A stretch of DNA of 49,704 bases from NCBI GenBank assembly GCA_934168245.1, contig CAKPMY010000011.1:1-49704 (forward strand), written 5' to 3'. The translations under genes and the position numbers were made by a program. Every line of letters begins with the position of its first letter. Positions within the stretch are counted from its first letter, which is position 1. The stretch is from an uncultured Bacilli bacterium (GTDB lineage: Bacteria; Bacillota_I; Bacilli_A; RF39; UBA660). This document shows, in pieces, positions 6,660 to 15,718 of this stretch. A model generated the notes under the pieces. The model was not told the origin of the DNA, did not search any database, and saw nothing but the letters and a program-made list of their open reading frames with translations.

Positions 6660-8525
6660 CTATTTAACAATAGTTAAACTAATTGTATTACAAGTAGAAA
6701 GCATCTTTCCGTCATAACTACCCGCATTACATACTGTACCAGATACAGAATCACCATTACTACAACTATCAACGTAGTTAGCAACTATCGTAAACATTGG
6801 ATAAGCCGCTTTAGTAGCACTTAAAGTCTGAGCACCAGTATTACCAGTAAGAATATAAAACTCTTTAGTTTCACAAGTAGGTGTAGAAGGTTGACTATTA
6901 TTACCACCACCATTATTGCCACTATTGCTTGGAGCCTTACCATTACTTATAGTAAGTGTAACTGTTGTACCTGCTGATACTTCAGATCCAGCACTAATAG
7001 ACTGACTTATTACTTTACCTTTTTCCACAGAACTACTATATTTATATACAAAACTATAATTAAGTCCCGCACTCTTTAATTTATTAACGGCATCATTTTT
7101 ACTTAGACCCTTAACACTAGGAACACTCATCTTTTTACCATCAGAAATAGTAACAATTATTGTATCATCATTCTTTATAGTTTCACCTTTTTTATAAGAA
7201 TATCTAATAACGTCACCTGCCGCAACATCCTCACTAAACTCATGTTGTTCTTCATATTTAATACTATATTTATCTGCCCATTCTCTAAACTCATTCAAGT
7301 TCTTGAAACCAGGCATTGTTAATTTTCCTTTAGAAAGAGTAATCGTAATAACTGTACCTTCCTCAACTGCATCTCCTTTAGTATGACTAGCCGAAATAAC
7401 ACTATTTTCCTTAACAGTCTCATCGTATGAATCTTTAAATTCAACTTTTAACTTATTCTTAATAATCCATTCTGTAATTTCATCGACACTCATTTTCTTA
7501 AAATCAGGAACTATAATTTTAGGACCCTTACTAATAACAATCTTAACAGTAGTAACATTATCACCAGTTATAGTAACCATTTCACCTGGCTTAACATTTT
7601 GACTAATTACCTTATTTCTACTAATCTTATCAGAAAATTCATATTCAATCTCATATTTAATACCATGTTGTTTTAAATAAAATATAGCTTCAGTCTTACT
7701 CTTATTAGTTAAATCACTCATTTTAACTTCAGTATAGCCACGTTCTTCTCCATATGAGAAAGTAAACTTAATCTCATCACTTCTCTTAACATTACCAGAT
7801 TTACTTTGCTCAATCAAAGTATTTTCTTTAGAAGAAGACTGGACAAATTCAAAAACCACATTACTTAAAAGATTCTCTTCAATATACTTTAATACATCTT
7901 CACTTTCCCAACCAATCATACTAGGAATAACAATTTCCTTATCTGGATTAGGACCTTCACTAATTGAAAGAACTAACTTCTTAACATTCTTTAACTTAGT
8001 ACCCGGTTTAACACTCTGATAAATAACGTGATATTCAGAAACAACATCACTATACTCATAAACTTGTTTCAAAGTAATATCATTATCCGTAGTCCATTTA
8101 ATAGCACTACTCAAACTCTTATCAACTAAGTTTTCCATTACTTTAAGAGTAGGTAAATTAATTATATTGAACATAACTAAAATACCAAAAACTTGATAGA
8201 TGAAAAGTACAACTAACGCTAAAATATTAGTACCTTTCTTTTTACTAGAATTGGTAATACTAGCGGATACAAAGAATACCGTAAATAATAGTAAAAGTAG
8301 CGCAAATACTATATCTTTTAAACCTTCACCCTTAAAAATAGTACTTCCAAAATATCCTAAACAACTAATCATTGTAGCGATAGATAATATATTAATTAAA
8401 CAACTATTTCTCTTATTACTAGGTTTCTCAATTTTTTTAACAAAGTCTTCATCTTTTTTCTTACGTATTTCTTCTGTAGTATTAACATCCTTTAAAGGAA
8501 CATTCTTCTTATTACTTTTAGCCAA
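6660..8525 (-). CDS. Membrane protein with six PASTA domains and a four-cysteine C-terminal domain
   Basis: PASTA domains bind muropeptides or beta-lactams and normally sit outside the membrane on Ser/Thr kinases (PrkC/StkP) or PBPs. This 621-residue protein has no kinase or transpeptidase domain. It has a charged N-terminal 40 residues, three hydrophobic segments (about 41-63, 70-92, 98-121), then six consecutive PASTA-like units to about residue 521, most ending in a (V/L)(T/S)ISxG-type strand. A Gly/Asn/Ser linker leads to a C-terminal domain of about 75 residues with four Cys, which may form disulfides. The start is taken as TTG at 8525 because GAGG lies 8 bases upstream; the GTG at 8534 overlaps that site. 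It may be a cell-wall sensor or scaffold. That function is inference. Confidence 0.82.
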   Translation of the reverse strand: MAKSNKKNVPLKDVNTTEEIRKKKDEDFVKKIEKPSNKRNSCLINILSIATMISCLGYFGSTIFKGEGLKDIVFALLLLLFTVFFVSASITNSSKKKGTNILALVVLFIYQVFGILVMFNIINLPTLKVMENLVDKSLSSAIKWTTDNDITLKQVYEYSDVVSEYHVIYQSVKPGTKLKNVKKLVLSISEGPNPDKEIVIPSMIGWESEDVLKYIEENLLSNVVFEFVQSSSKENTLIEQSKSGNVKRSDEIKFTFSYGEERGYTEVKMSDLTNKSKTEAIFYLKQHGIKYEIEYEFSDKISRNKVISQNVKPGEMVTITGDNVTTVKIVISKGPKIIVPDFKKMSVDEITEWIIKNKLKVEFKDSYDETVKENSVISASHTKGDAVEEGTVITITLSKGKLTMPGFKNLNEFREWADKYSIKYEEQHEFSEDVAAGDVIRYSYKKGETIKNDDTIIVTISDGKKMSVPSVKGLSKNDAVNKLKSAGLNYSFVYKYSSSVEKGKVISQSISAGSEVSAGTTVTLTISNGKAPSNSGNNGGGNNSQPSTPTCETKEFYILTGNTGAQTLSATKAAYPMFTIVANYVDSCSNGDSVSGTVCNAGSYDGKMLSTCNTISLTIVK

Positions 8526-8550
8526 ATAAACCACCTCATCTTCTTATATA

Positions 8551-8578
8551 ATTATATAATAAATATTGTAAAATACAA
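8551..8578 (-). promoter_or_regulatory. Possible promoter of the PASTA-protein gene
   Basis: On the minus strand TTGTAT (8578-8573) and TATAAT (8556-8551) with a 16-base spacer, just upstream of the GAGG site. Confidence 0.4.
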
Positions 8579-8625
8579 ACACTAACAAACCCTTAATATG
8601 TCAAAGAATGTCTATATATCAATAT

Positions 8626-8654
8626 TTGACTAACCAATTCATAAATGATATTAT
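8626..8654 (+). promoter_or_regulatory. Promoter of the polysaccharide locus
   Basis: TTGACT (8626-8631) and TATTAT (8649-8654) are 17 bases apart. An untranslated leader of roughly 75 bases precedes the ATG at 8735. This is the clearest promoter ahead of the first eight kilobases of the glycan genes. Confidence 0.7.
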
Positions 8655-8734
8655 GTAAATAGAGGATGTTTAATACATTAATCTATTTACATCAATAAGT
8701 ATAAAAATCCACATACGGTAAGAGGTATATTAAA

Positions 8735-11050
8735 ATGAGTAAAACAATAAAAAATAATTTAAGTAAAATAATAAGTATCTTTATTTTAATTCAACCAATA
8801 TTAGATCTTATTACTGGTATTTGTTTACATGAATTTAACCTAAATTTAACTCTAGGTATTATTATTAGAATGTTATTTATATTCTTTATAGTCTTAGTAA
8901 CTACTTTTATATATAAGAAGAAAGTACCCCTAATATATTACTTAGTATTTTTTATCTATAGTATTATTTATTTGCTAGTACTTGGTAAAAGTAATTTATT
9001 TGGTGAAGTACAAGGTCTTCTAAGAGTATTTTATTTTCCATTATTATTAATATCTTTATATGAATTAAAAGATGAAATAAGAATAAGTAAATTAACTTTA
9101 TTTACAACTTTATCTCTTTATTTAATTTGTATTTTTATTCCAATGATTTTACATGTTGGTTTTAAAAGTTATGAAATAACTAAGTCAGGTACTCTAGGTT
9201 ACTATAATTCTGCTAATGAAATATCTGGTATTATTTCTATTTTAACTCCTATAATATTTATTATATTTATGAATAAAACTACTGATAAAAAAGGTATTAT
9301 TTTAAAAACTATTTATACATTATTATACTTAGTAGTAATACTAACTATTGGTACTAAAACACCATTACTATCTTTATTAATCACAATCGCTATGACTTTT
9401 ATTTGGATTATTATCAAGTCCTTTAAAAATAAAAAGTATAAAACTATTTTTACCTCTTTTTTAGTAATAGTAATTGGTATAGTATCTCTTTTAGTAGCAA
9501 TACCTAAAACTAACTTTTATAAAAATATCAAAGTCCATCTAGATTACTTAAAAATAAAAGATGTAACTGATATTATTGATAATGGTAATTTAATTGATCA
9601 TTTTATCTTTAGTCAACGTGTAACTTTCTTTACTGATCGAAAATATACTTACGATAATTCTAATATAACTAATAAATTATTTGGAATAGGTTATTATGAT
9701 AATAGTAAACAAGCAAAACTAATAGAAATGGACTATCTAGATATTTATTTTAATCATGGTCTTATTGGTTTTATAATTTTCTTCTCTGTATATATTTATA
9801 TCTTAATAAAGTCAACTACTACTAAAAAGAGTCTAGATTTTAACTCTTACATGTTAAATATAAGTATCTTACTAGTATTATTCTTATCACTATTTACTGG
9901 TCATATAATAACATCTCCATCAGTAAGTCTTTTAATAATAATTTTACTTCTTTATTTATTTCCAAGAGAAAAGAAAGACTTATTATTTGCTATAAACAAC
10001 TTAAAAATAGGTGGAATAGAAACTGCTATTATTAATTTATTAAATAATATTGATTACAATAAATATAACGTGACTCTAATCATGGAGAAAAAAGAAGGCA
10101 TTCTCCTAAAAGATGTAAATAAAAATGTTAGAGTGGAGGAGTTAAAAGTCTCAACTAATAGTAATGTTCTTCTTCGTAAATTATTAAATTTTCTACGTAA
10201 GTTTAATTATTCTATTTTAAATTATCATACTTACGATTTTAGTTGCTGCTATGCAACCTATAGTCTATCCGCTAATAAAATAGCCTTAACTGCCTCTAAA
10301 AATAATTCACTATATGTTCACAGTAACTACACCTATATATATAAGGATAAGAAAGACTTTACTAACTTCTTTGATGCACGACATATAACAGAGTTTAGAA
10401 AAGTAATATTTGTTGCTAATGAAGCAATGTACGACTTTCTAAAAATATATCCAACTCTAAAAGATAATTGTCTAGTCCTAAATAATTTTATTAATCCTGA
10501 TAAAATACTAAATCTAAGTACTGAAAAAATATCTGAAAAACATCCTAAAAATAAAAAGTTATTTGTCTTTATTGGTCGCTTAGATGACTCTTCCAAGAAA
10601 GTATCAAGAGCAATAAACTTAGTAAAAAATCTACCTGATGTAAATCTATTAATAGTAGGTGATGGACCAGATAGAAAAATGTATGAAGATCTAACCATCA
10701 AAAGTAACTTATCAAAACAAGTGATATTCGTAGGGCAAAAGAAAAACCCATATCCATACATCGGTCTAGCCGACTATATAATTTTAACATCTGATTATGA
10801 AGGCTTTCCGGTTACTTATCTAGAAGCAATTACTCTAAACAAAAAAATTCTAACGACGATAGATGTTTCAGATGATTCCATTAATATAGGAAAAGACTAT
10901 GCTACTATAATTTCTAAAGATGAGAAAAAGATGTTAAAAGATGTTGAACAAGAGTTAAAAACACCGCGAAAAACAAAAACTATAAATATTAAAGTAATCC
11001 AAGAAAAACGTCTGGAAAAATTAGAAAAAATATTTAATGAGGTGATATAA
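8735..11050 (+). CDS. O-antigen ligase/polymerase-like membrane protein fused to a GT4 glycosyltransferase
   Basis: This 771-residue protein has two parts. Residues 1 to about 410 form a polytopic membrane region with roughly ten hydrophobic segments and a large loop at about 260-330. It contains FGIGYYDN and the DYLDIYFNHGLIGF segment typical of O-antigen ligase/Wzy-like proteins. The C-terminal 350 residues are a GT-B fold glycosyltransferase family 4 domain: NNLKIGGIETAIINLL at its start, FIGRLDDSSKKVSRAI and LIVGDGPDR in the donor half, and the nucleotide-sugar binding Glu motif in SDYEGFPVTYLEA. The fusion could couple a late glycan step with polymerisation or ligation. The stop overlaps the next start (TAATG). 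The acceptor and sugar cannot be read from sequence. Confidence 0.8.
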   Translation: MSKTIKNNLSKIISIFILIQPILDLITGICLHEFNLNLTLGIIIRMLFIFFIVLVTTFIYKKKVPLIYYLVFFIYSIIYLLVLGKSNLFGEVQGLLRVFYFPLLLISLYELKDEIRISKLTLFTTLSLYLICIFIPMILHVGFKSYEITKSGTLGYYNSANEISGIISILTPIIFIIFMNKTTDKKGIILKTIYTLLYLVVILTIGTKTPLLSLLITIAMTFIWIIIKSFKNKKYKTIFTSFLVIVIGIVSLLVAIPKTNFYKNIKVHLDYLKIKDVTDIIDNGNLIDHFIFSQRVTFFTDRKYTYDNSNITNKLFGIGYYDNSKQAKLIEMDYLDIYFNHGLIGFIIFFSVYIYILIKSTTTKKSLDFNSYMLNISILLVLFLSLFTGHIITSPSVSLLIIILLLYLFPREKKDLLFAINNLKIGGIETAIINLLNNIDYNKYNVTLIMEKKEGILLKDVNKNVRVEELKVSTNSNVLLRKLLNFLRKFNYSILNYHTYDFSCCYATYSLSANKIALTASKNNSLYVHSNYTYIYKDKKDFTNFFDARHITEFRKVIFVANEAMYDFLKIYPTLKDNCLVLNNFINPDKILNLSTEKISEKHPKNKKLFVFIGRLDDSSKKVSRAINLVKNLPDVNLLIVGDGPDRKMYEDLTIKSNLSKQVIFVGQKKNPYPYIGLADYIILTSDYEGFPVTYLEAITLNKKILTTIDVSDDSINIGKDYATIISKDEKKMLKDVEQELKTPRKTKTINIKVIQEKRLEKLEKIFNEVI

Positions 11051-11970
11051 TGCCAAAATTTAGTATTGTAATTCCTGTTTATAATGTCGAAAAATATCTA
11101 AAAAAGTGTCTTGATAGTGTTTTTAGTCAAACTTATAAAGACTATGAAGTAATCATTGTCAATGATGGTACTAAAGATAATAGTATGGATATTGTTAAGA
11201 ATTATAATGTCAAAGTTATAACTCAGAAGAACCAAGGACTAAGTACTGCTAGAAATAATGGAGTAAAAAAAGCAACCGGTGACTATCTAATCTTTCTAGA
11301 TAGTGATGATTACTGGGAAAAAGATCTTTTAAAAGAATTAGCCAAATCTTTACAAAATAAACCAGACCTAATTAGATTTCAGAGTCAAGAAACAGATGAA
11401 GAAGAAAATAAAGTGCCTTATCCAGAACAACCATTTTTCAATTTAACAGGAATAGAAGCATTTGCCAAAATAGTAAAATATCACTTTGTAGAAAATGCCT
11501 GCTTATATGCAATTAGAAGAGAATTTTACTTAGAAAATAAGTTTAAATTTAGAGAAAATACTCTTCATGAAGATTTTGGACTAATTCCATTAATCATCAT
11601 AAAATCCAAAGTAGTTAATAGTATTTCCTACATTGGTTACAACTATCTCCAAAGACCGGGTAGTATTATGAGTACTAAAGATTATCCAAAAACAAAGAAA
11701 AAAGTTGCTGATATGTATCTTCATTATAATTATTTATCTGAAGAAGCCGCAAAACTAAAAGAAGATACAACTATATTTAGAAGTTTTATAGCAAACAGCC
11801 TAATCCTAAAAATAACGGAATTAAATAATAAAGATTATAGCCAATACTTAAAGAAACTACGAGAAGAGAAAGTTTTTGATAATATCTTAACAGACACAAC
11901 ACCAAGAAAAATAAAAAGGACAGTATTAAAAATAAGTCCCAAAATTTATTATAAATTAATAAAGAGGTGA
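11050..11970 (+). CDS. GT2-family glycosyltransferase
   Basis: A 306-residue cytoplasmic GT-A enzyme. SIVIPVYNVEKYL opens the nucleotide-binding fold, VNDGTKDNS is the first acidic motif, STARNNGVKKATGDYL follows, and FLDSDDYW holds the metal-binding DxD. LHEDFGLIP at about residue 175 is the usual ED base motif. No long hydrophobic segment is present. Its ATG overlaps the stop of the preceding fusion gene and its TGA lies in the ribosome site of the next gene, so it is translationally linked to both. It probably adds one sugar to the lipid-linked repeat. Donor and linkage are unknown. Confidence 0.87.
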   Translation: MPKFSIVIPVYNVEKYLKKCLDSVFSQTYKDYEVIIVNDGTKDNSMDIVKNYNVKVITQKNQGLSTARNNGVKKATGDYLIFLDSDDYWEKDLLKELAKSLQNKPDLIRFQSQETDEEENKVPYPEQPFFNLTGIEAFAKIVKYHFVENACLYAIRREFYLENKFKFRENTLHEDFGLIPLIIIKSKVVNSISYIGYNYLQRPGSIMSTKDYPKTKKKVADMYLHYNYLSEEAAKLKEDTTIFRSFIANSLILKITELNNKDYSQYLKKLREEKVFDNILTDTTPRKIKRTVLKISPKIYYKLIKR

Positions 11971-11975
11971 GTTTT

Positions 11976-12920
11976 ATGGTAGATATAAGTATCATTGTTC
12001 CAATTTACAATGCCGAAAAATACCTAAATAAATGTATTGATTCACTAATAAATCAAACAAAAAAAGAACTAGAGTTTATTCTAGTAAATGACGGTTCAAC
12101 CGATAAAACAGAAGAAATAATAAAGTCCTACAAGGATAAAAGAATCAAATATTTCAAAAATAAAAACCAAGGTATCGGTAAAACAAGAAATTTTGGCTTG
12201 GAAAAAGCAACAGGTAAATATATCATGTTCTTAGATAGTGATGATTACTTTAGAAAAGATGCCTGCGAACTACTTTATAAAAATGCCGAAAAAAATCAGG
12301 CTGATTTAGTAATTTGTGATTTTTATAAAATATATGATTCTGGAATAGAAGAAAAAATTAAGTTACTAAGTTTTAAGCCAACAACACTTAAGAAAACTCC
12401 AAGTTTAATTAATGAAATAAATCTGGCTCCTTGGAACAAACTATATAAGAAAGAACTAATTACTAAAAACAAAATTAAGTTTGTTGAAAATCTAAAATAT
12501 GAAGATGCTCCATTTGTAATAGAGGCATTCTCTAAAGCAGGAAAAATAATTAAAGTTGATGAGTATCTAAATTATTATTTAATTCATGGTAATAGTGAAA
12601 CAACAGTTAGAGATAAACGTTGCTTCGATATTTTAAAAATAATTGATCTAATTAGAAAAAGCACTAAAAACGAAGCCTATTTACAAGAAGAAATAAATAA
12701 ATTAACAGTTAGAATAATTACTAATTACACAATTCAACAAAGAAATCAAAAAGATAAAAATGTTGGCTTGGACTTCATTGATGAAGCATTTTCTTATCTA
12801 GAAAAAGAAGTACCAGATTATAAAAATAATAAATATTTTAAAAATAGAAGTATCTTAAAAAGAACAATAGAAAAAAGTAAATTCTTGACAAAATTATATT
12901 GTAAAATATATAGAAAGTAG
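11976..12920 (+). CDS. GT2-family glycosyltransferase
   Basis: A 314-residue GT-A enzyme. Motifs are SIIVPIYNAEKYL, LVNDGSTDKT, GIGKTRNFGLEKATGKYI, FLDSDDYF (DxD) and LKYEDAPF (ED). The C-terminal 90 residues are Lys-rich and predicted helical, as in teichoic-acid or capsule GT2 enzymes. The ATG at 11976 is preferred: GAGGTG ends six bases before it, whereas the in-frame GTG at 11967 lies inside that site. The gene follows the previous GT2 by five bases, and their similar layout suggests sequential sugar additions or an old duplication. Confidence 0.87.
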   Translation: MVDISIIVPIYNAEKYLNKCIDSLINQTKKELEFILVNDGSTDKTEEIIKSYKDKRIKYFKNKNQGIGKTRNFGLEKATGKYIMFLDSDDYFRKDACELLYKNAEKNQADLVICDFYKIYDSGIEEKIKLLSFKPTTLKKTPSLINEINLAPWNKLYKKELITKNKIKFVENLKYEDAPFVIEAFSKAGKIIKVDEYLNYYLIHGNSETTVRDKRCFDILKIIDLIRKSTKNEAYLQEEINKLTVRIITNYTIQQRNQKDKNVGLDFIDEAFSYLEKEVPDYKNNKYFKNRSILKRTIEKSKFLTKLYCKIYRK

Positions 12921-12927
12921 GAAAAAC

Positions 12928-14679
12928 ATGAAAATAAAAAGAGAAAAAGAAAAGAAGAATAAAGAGTTCAAATTAAATAACTCTATGCTTTTATTTGTAA
13001 TGTTGGCTGGTTATTTTTTACTAGTTTTATCACTATTTACAGCATTTGAATTATTAAAACTAGCAAATACTTTAAGCCTTATTCAAATATTAAGTATAAC
13101 AATTCCAATTATCGTATTACTATATAAAAAGAGTGAAAAGACAAAAGATATCCTAATTGTAATTGGAATATATTTATTCATATTATTAGTTGTACCATTT
13201 ATTTATAATAAGACTTACGATTTAACAGTTGATGGTAATTCTTATCATAAAACTGCTATAGCTTTTATAAAAAATGGTTGGAATCCAATGTATGAAACTA
13301 GTAGAAAGTTCCAAGAAAATAATGATAATGTTGTAAAAATAGAAAAAGGCGTAAAAATAGATTTATGGATTGAACATTATCCAAAAGCCACTTGGATTGT
13401 AGCAGCAACAATTTATAATATGACAGGAAATATTGAAAGTGGTAAATGTATAACCCTAATTTTATCTATTATGTTATTCATTATTACTTTTAACATTCTA
13501 AGAAAAATTCTAGATAAAAAATGGTCTTATATAATATCCAGTTTAGTAGTATTAAATCCTATTGTTTTAGCTCAATTCTTTACATACTATGTTGATGGTA
13601 TTATGGGAATTTTATTCCTAATAGAAATCTTACTATTATTCCTAGTAAATCCTAAAGAAAAGACAAATATTTGGATTTGGTTATGTCTAGTATCAATTTG
13701 TACAATCTTTACTAATATTAAATATACCGGTCTATTATGTTCAGGTGTTATAGCCGCAACATTCTATTTTTACTGGTTAATAAAATATCGTAAAGATAAA
13801 GACTTTGTTACAATCTTTAAAAGAGTTACTATTAACTTTATAATTGTCTTTGTAACAGCAATCTTCTTTGTAGGTTCAAACTCTTATGTAAAAAACACTA
13901 TAGATCATCATAATCCATTATATCCAATCATTGGTAAAGATAAAGTTGATATTATAACTACAATGCAACCTAAATCTTTTAAAAATAAAAATATGGTCGA
14001 AAAATTTGTTGTATCTTTATTTTCTAAAACAGAAAATGTTGTCTATGGAGATAGGGAACCTCAATTAAAATTACCAATAAAAGTATACAAATCAGAAATT
14101 GGTGAATTATATGCCCCAGATGTAAGAATAGGTGGATTTGGTCCATTATTTGCCTTAATTGTAATAATTACAACCCCAATACTTATATATTCAGTTGTAA
14201 AAATAATAAGAAAAGAAAAATCTTTTGCTCCATACATTTATTTACCAGCAATAGCAATTATCATAAGTTCAATTTTAGTAGGTGAAAACTGGTGGGCAAG
14301 ATATGTTCCTCAACTATACTTATTCCCAGTAGGAGCAATTCTTTCCTTAGTATATATAAGAAAATATAATGAAACAAAAGTAAATAAAGCCATAACTATT
14401 TTATCATTATTACTACTATGTCTTAACACTTTAGCTTATGCTTATATTAATGTAAAACAACTAGAAACATTTAGCCAGATATCAAAAGATATAAAAGAAA
14501 TGAAAAATACAAAAGACTTAAAATTAAAACTTACTGGTATGCATGACTTATATGGTTATTACTATACCTTAAATGACAATGGTGTAAACTATACCATCAA
14601 AGAAGACATTACCACAGAAAATATGCGCTATAAATATAGCTGGAGAATAGGAGTTGAAACAAATGAAAAAGTACATTAA
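12928..14679 (+). CDS. GT-C-type polytopic membrane glycosyltransferase
   Basis: A 583-residue protein with a basic N-terminus and about 11-12 hydrophobic segments. An early extracytoplasmic loop carries the acidic TVDGNSYHKTAI segment, as in GT-C enzymes (PMT/ArnT/GT39-like) that use polyprenyl-phosphate sugars outside the membrane. EHYPKATW, YYVDGIMG and GENWWARYVPQ resemble family landmarks, but I cannot assign a CAZy family. The C-terminal 60 residues are soluble. The next gene (overlapping by 17 bases) encodes a decaprenyl-phosphate phosphoribosyltransferase-like enzyme, so the donor may be a polyprenyl-phosphate pentose. That link is inference from context. Confidence 0.75.
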   Translation: MKIKREKEKKNKEFKLNNSMLLFVMLAGYFLLVLSLFTAFELLKLANTLSLIQILSITIPIIVLLYKKSEKTKDILIVIGIYLFILLVVPFIYNKTYDLTVDGNSYHKTAIAFIKNGWNPMYETSRKFQENNDNVVKIEKGVKIDLWIEHYPKATWIVAATIYNMTGNIESGKCITLILSIMLFIITFNILRKILDKKWSYIISSLVVLNPIVLAQFFTYYVDGIMGILFLIEILLLFLVNPKEKTNIWIWLCLVSICTIFTNIKYTGLLCSGVIAATFYFYWLIKYRKDKDFVTIFKRVTINFIIVFVTAIFFVGSNSYVKNTIDHHNPLYPIIGKDKVDIITTMQPKSFKNKNMVEKFVVSLFSKTENVVYGDREPQLKLPIKVYKSEIGELYAPDVRIGGFGPLFALIVIITTPILIYSVVKIIRKEKSFAPYIYLPAIAIIISSILVGENWWARYVPQLYLFPVGAILSLVYIRKYNETKVNKAITILSLLLLCLNTLAYAYINVKQLETFSQISKDIKEMKNTKDLKLKLTGMHDLYGYYYTLNDNGVNYTIKEDITTENMRYKYSWRIGVETNEKVH

Positions 14680-15535
14680 ACTTATTAGAGCAAAACACTG
14701 GTTAAAAAATGGTTTGATTTTCTTACCAATCTTCTTTAGTTTAAATCTTTTTAATCTAAATTATTTATTAACATGTTTACTTGCCTTTATAGTATTCTGT
14801 TTTACATCATCAATAGTATATATTCTAAATGATATGAGTGATATTGAAAAAGATAAATTACATCCTGTAAAAAAATTTAGACCTCTAGCATCAGGAGAGG
14901 TTAGTAAAAAGCAAGCCTATATAGTAATGCTTTTACTAGCTATCGTAATTGCTATTATAATGGTCTTCTTCTTCAAGACTACTAAAAATATCTTTGTAAT
15001 ATTAATTCCATTAATTTACTTAATTCTAAATATTTTATATAGTAAAAAGTTAAAGAATGAACCTATCATCGATGTCGTAATACTAGTATCAGGTTTCGTT
15101 TTACGTGTTATGTATGGTGGAGTAGTTGTAGATGTAGAAGTTTCTAAATTCTTATACTTAATGATTATCTTTGGATCATTCTACTTAGGCTTTGGTAAAA
15201 GAAGAAATGAAATTATTAAAAATGGTAACAAGAGTAGAAAAGTTCTAAGTTTATACAATAAAGAATTCTTAGACAAGAATATGTACGTTTGCTTAGGACT
15301 AGCTATAGTATCTTATACATTATGGTGTGTTGATCCAGCAACAGTAGCAAGAATAGGTAACGATTACTTATTCTGGACTATACCACTAGTAATGATAATA
15401 TTACAGCTATATAGTCTAAACATTGAAGGAAACTCACACGGTGATCCTATCGAAGTGGTTTTATCAGACAAAAAACTAATAGCGATCGTAATTTTATATG
15501 TTTTAGTAATGGGAGGCTTATTGTACTTGTTATAA
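14663..15535 (+). CDS. UbiA-family decaprenyl-phosphate phosphoribosyltransferase-like protein
   Basis: Members of this UbiA branch (DPPR synthase, Rv3806c-like) transfer 5-phosphoribose from PRPP to a polyprenyl phosphate. The 290-residue protein has RAKHWLKNGLIFLP at its start, the prenyl-phosphate Asp motif NDMSDIEKDKLHP followed by KKFRPLASGEV, then DVVILVSGFVLRVMYGG and the GKRRNEI segment characteristic of the DPPR branch. Seven to nine membrane segments are apparent. The ATG at 14663 is chosen because AGGAG ends 9 bases upstream; a TTG at 14654 is too close to it. It overlaps the GT-C gene, and a HAD phosphatase follows after a short gap, as expected for a dephosphorylation step. Confidence 0.85.
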   Translation: MKKYIKLIRAKHWLKNGLIFLPIFFSLNLFNLNYLLTCLLAFIVFCFTSSIVYILNDMSDIEKDKLHPVKKFRPLASGEVSKKQAYIVMLLLAIVIAIIMVFFFKTTKNIFVILIPLIYLILNILYSKKLKNEPIIDVVILVSGFVLRVMYGGVVVDVEVSKFLYLMIIFGSFYLGFGKRRNEIIKNGNKSRKVLSLYNKEFLDKNMYVCLGLAIVSYTLWCVDPATVARIGNDYLFWTIPLVMIILQLYSLNIEGNSHGDPIEVVLSDKKLIAIVILYVLVMGGLLYLL

Positions 15536-15542
15536 TAAGCCT
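15514..15542 (+). terminator. Hairpin at the end of the UbiA gene
   Basis: A nine-base-pair perfect stem (15514-15522 with 15534-15542) spans the stop codon. The tract after it is only weakly T-rich, so it may be a partial terminator or processing structure. Confidence 0.4.
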
Positions 15543-15624
15543 ATAACTTTGTCAAAATACTATGTTAAATAGCTTAAAAAAGGTCAAAGAAACGACATTT
15601 TTTTATGAAATAATTACTTAATAT

Positions 15625-15632
15625 GCTATAAT
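15625..15632 (+). promoter_or_regulatory. Extended -10 promoter before the HAD phosphatase gene
   Basis: TATAAT at 15627-15632 is preceded by TG and one base (extended -10). No good -35 is seen. It lies within the 183-base gap between UbiA and the HAD gene. Confidence 0.5.
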
Positions 15633-15718
15633 TGTAAATAGTTATATCGAACTACCAAAGAAATAAATAAGTCGTCGATAAATACAAAGATAGAACTTAT
15701 AGGAGGAAAAAATCTATT

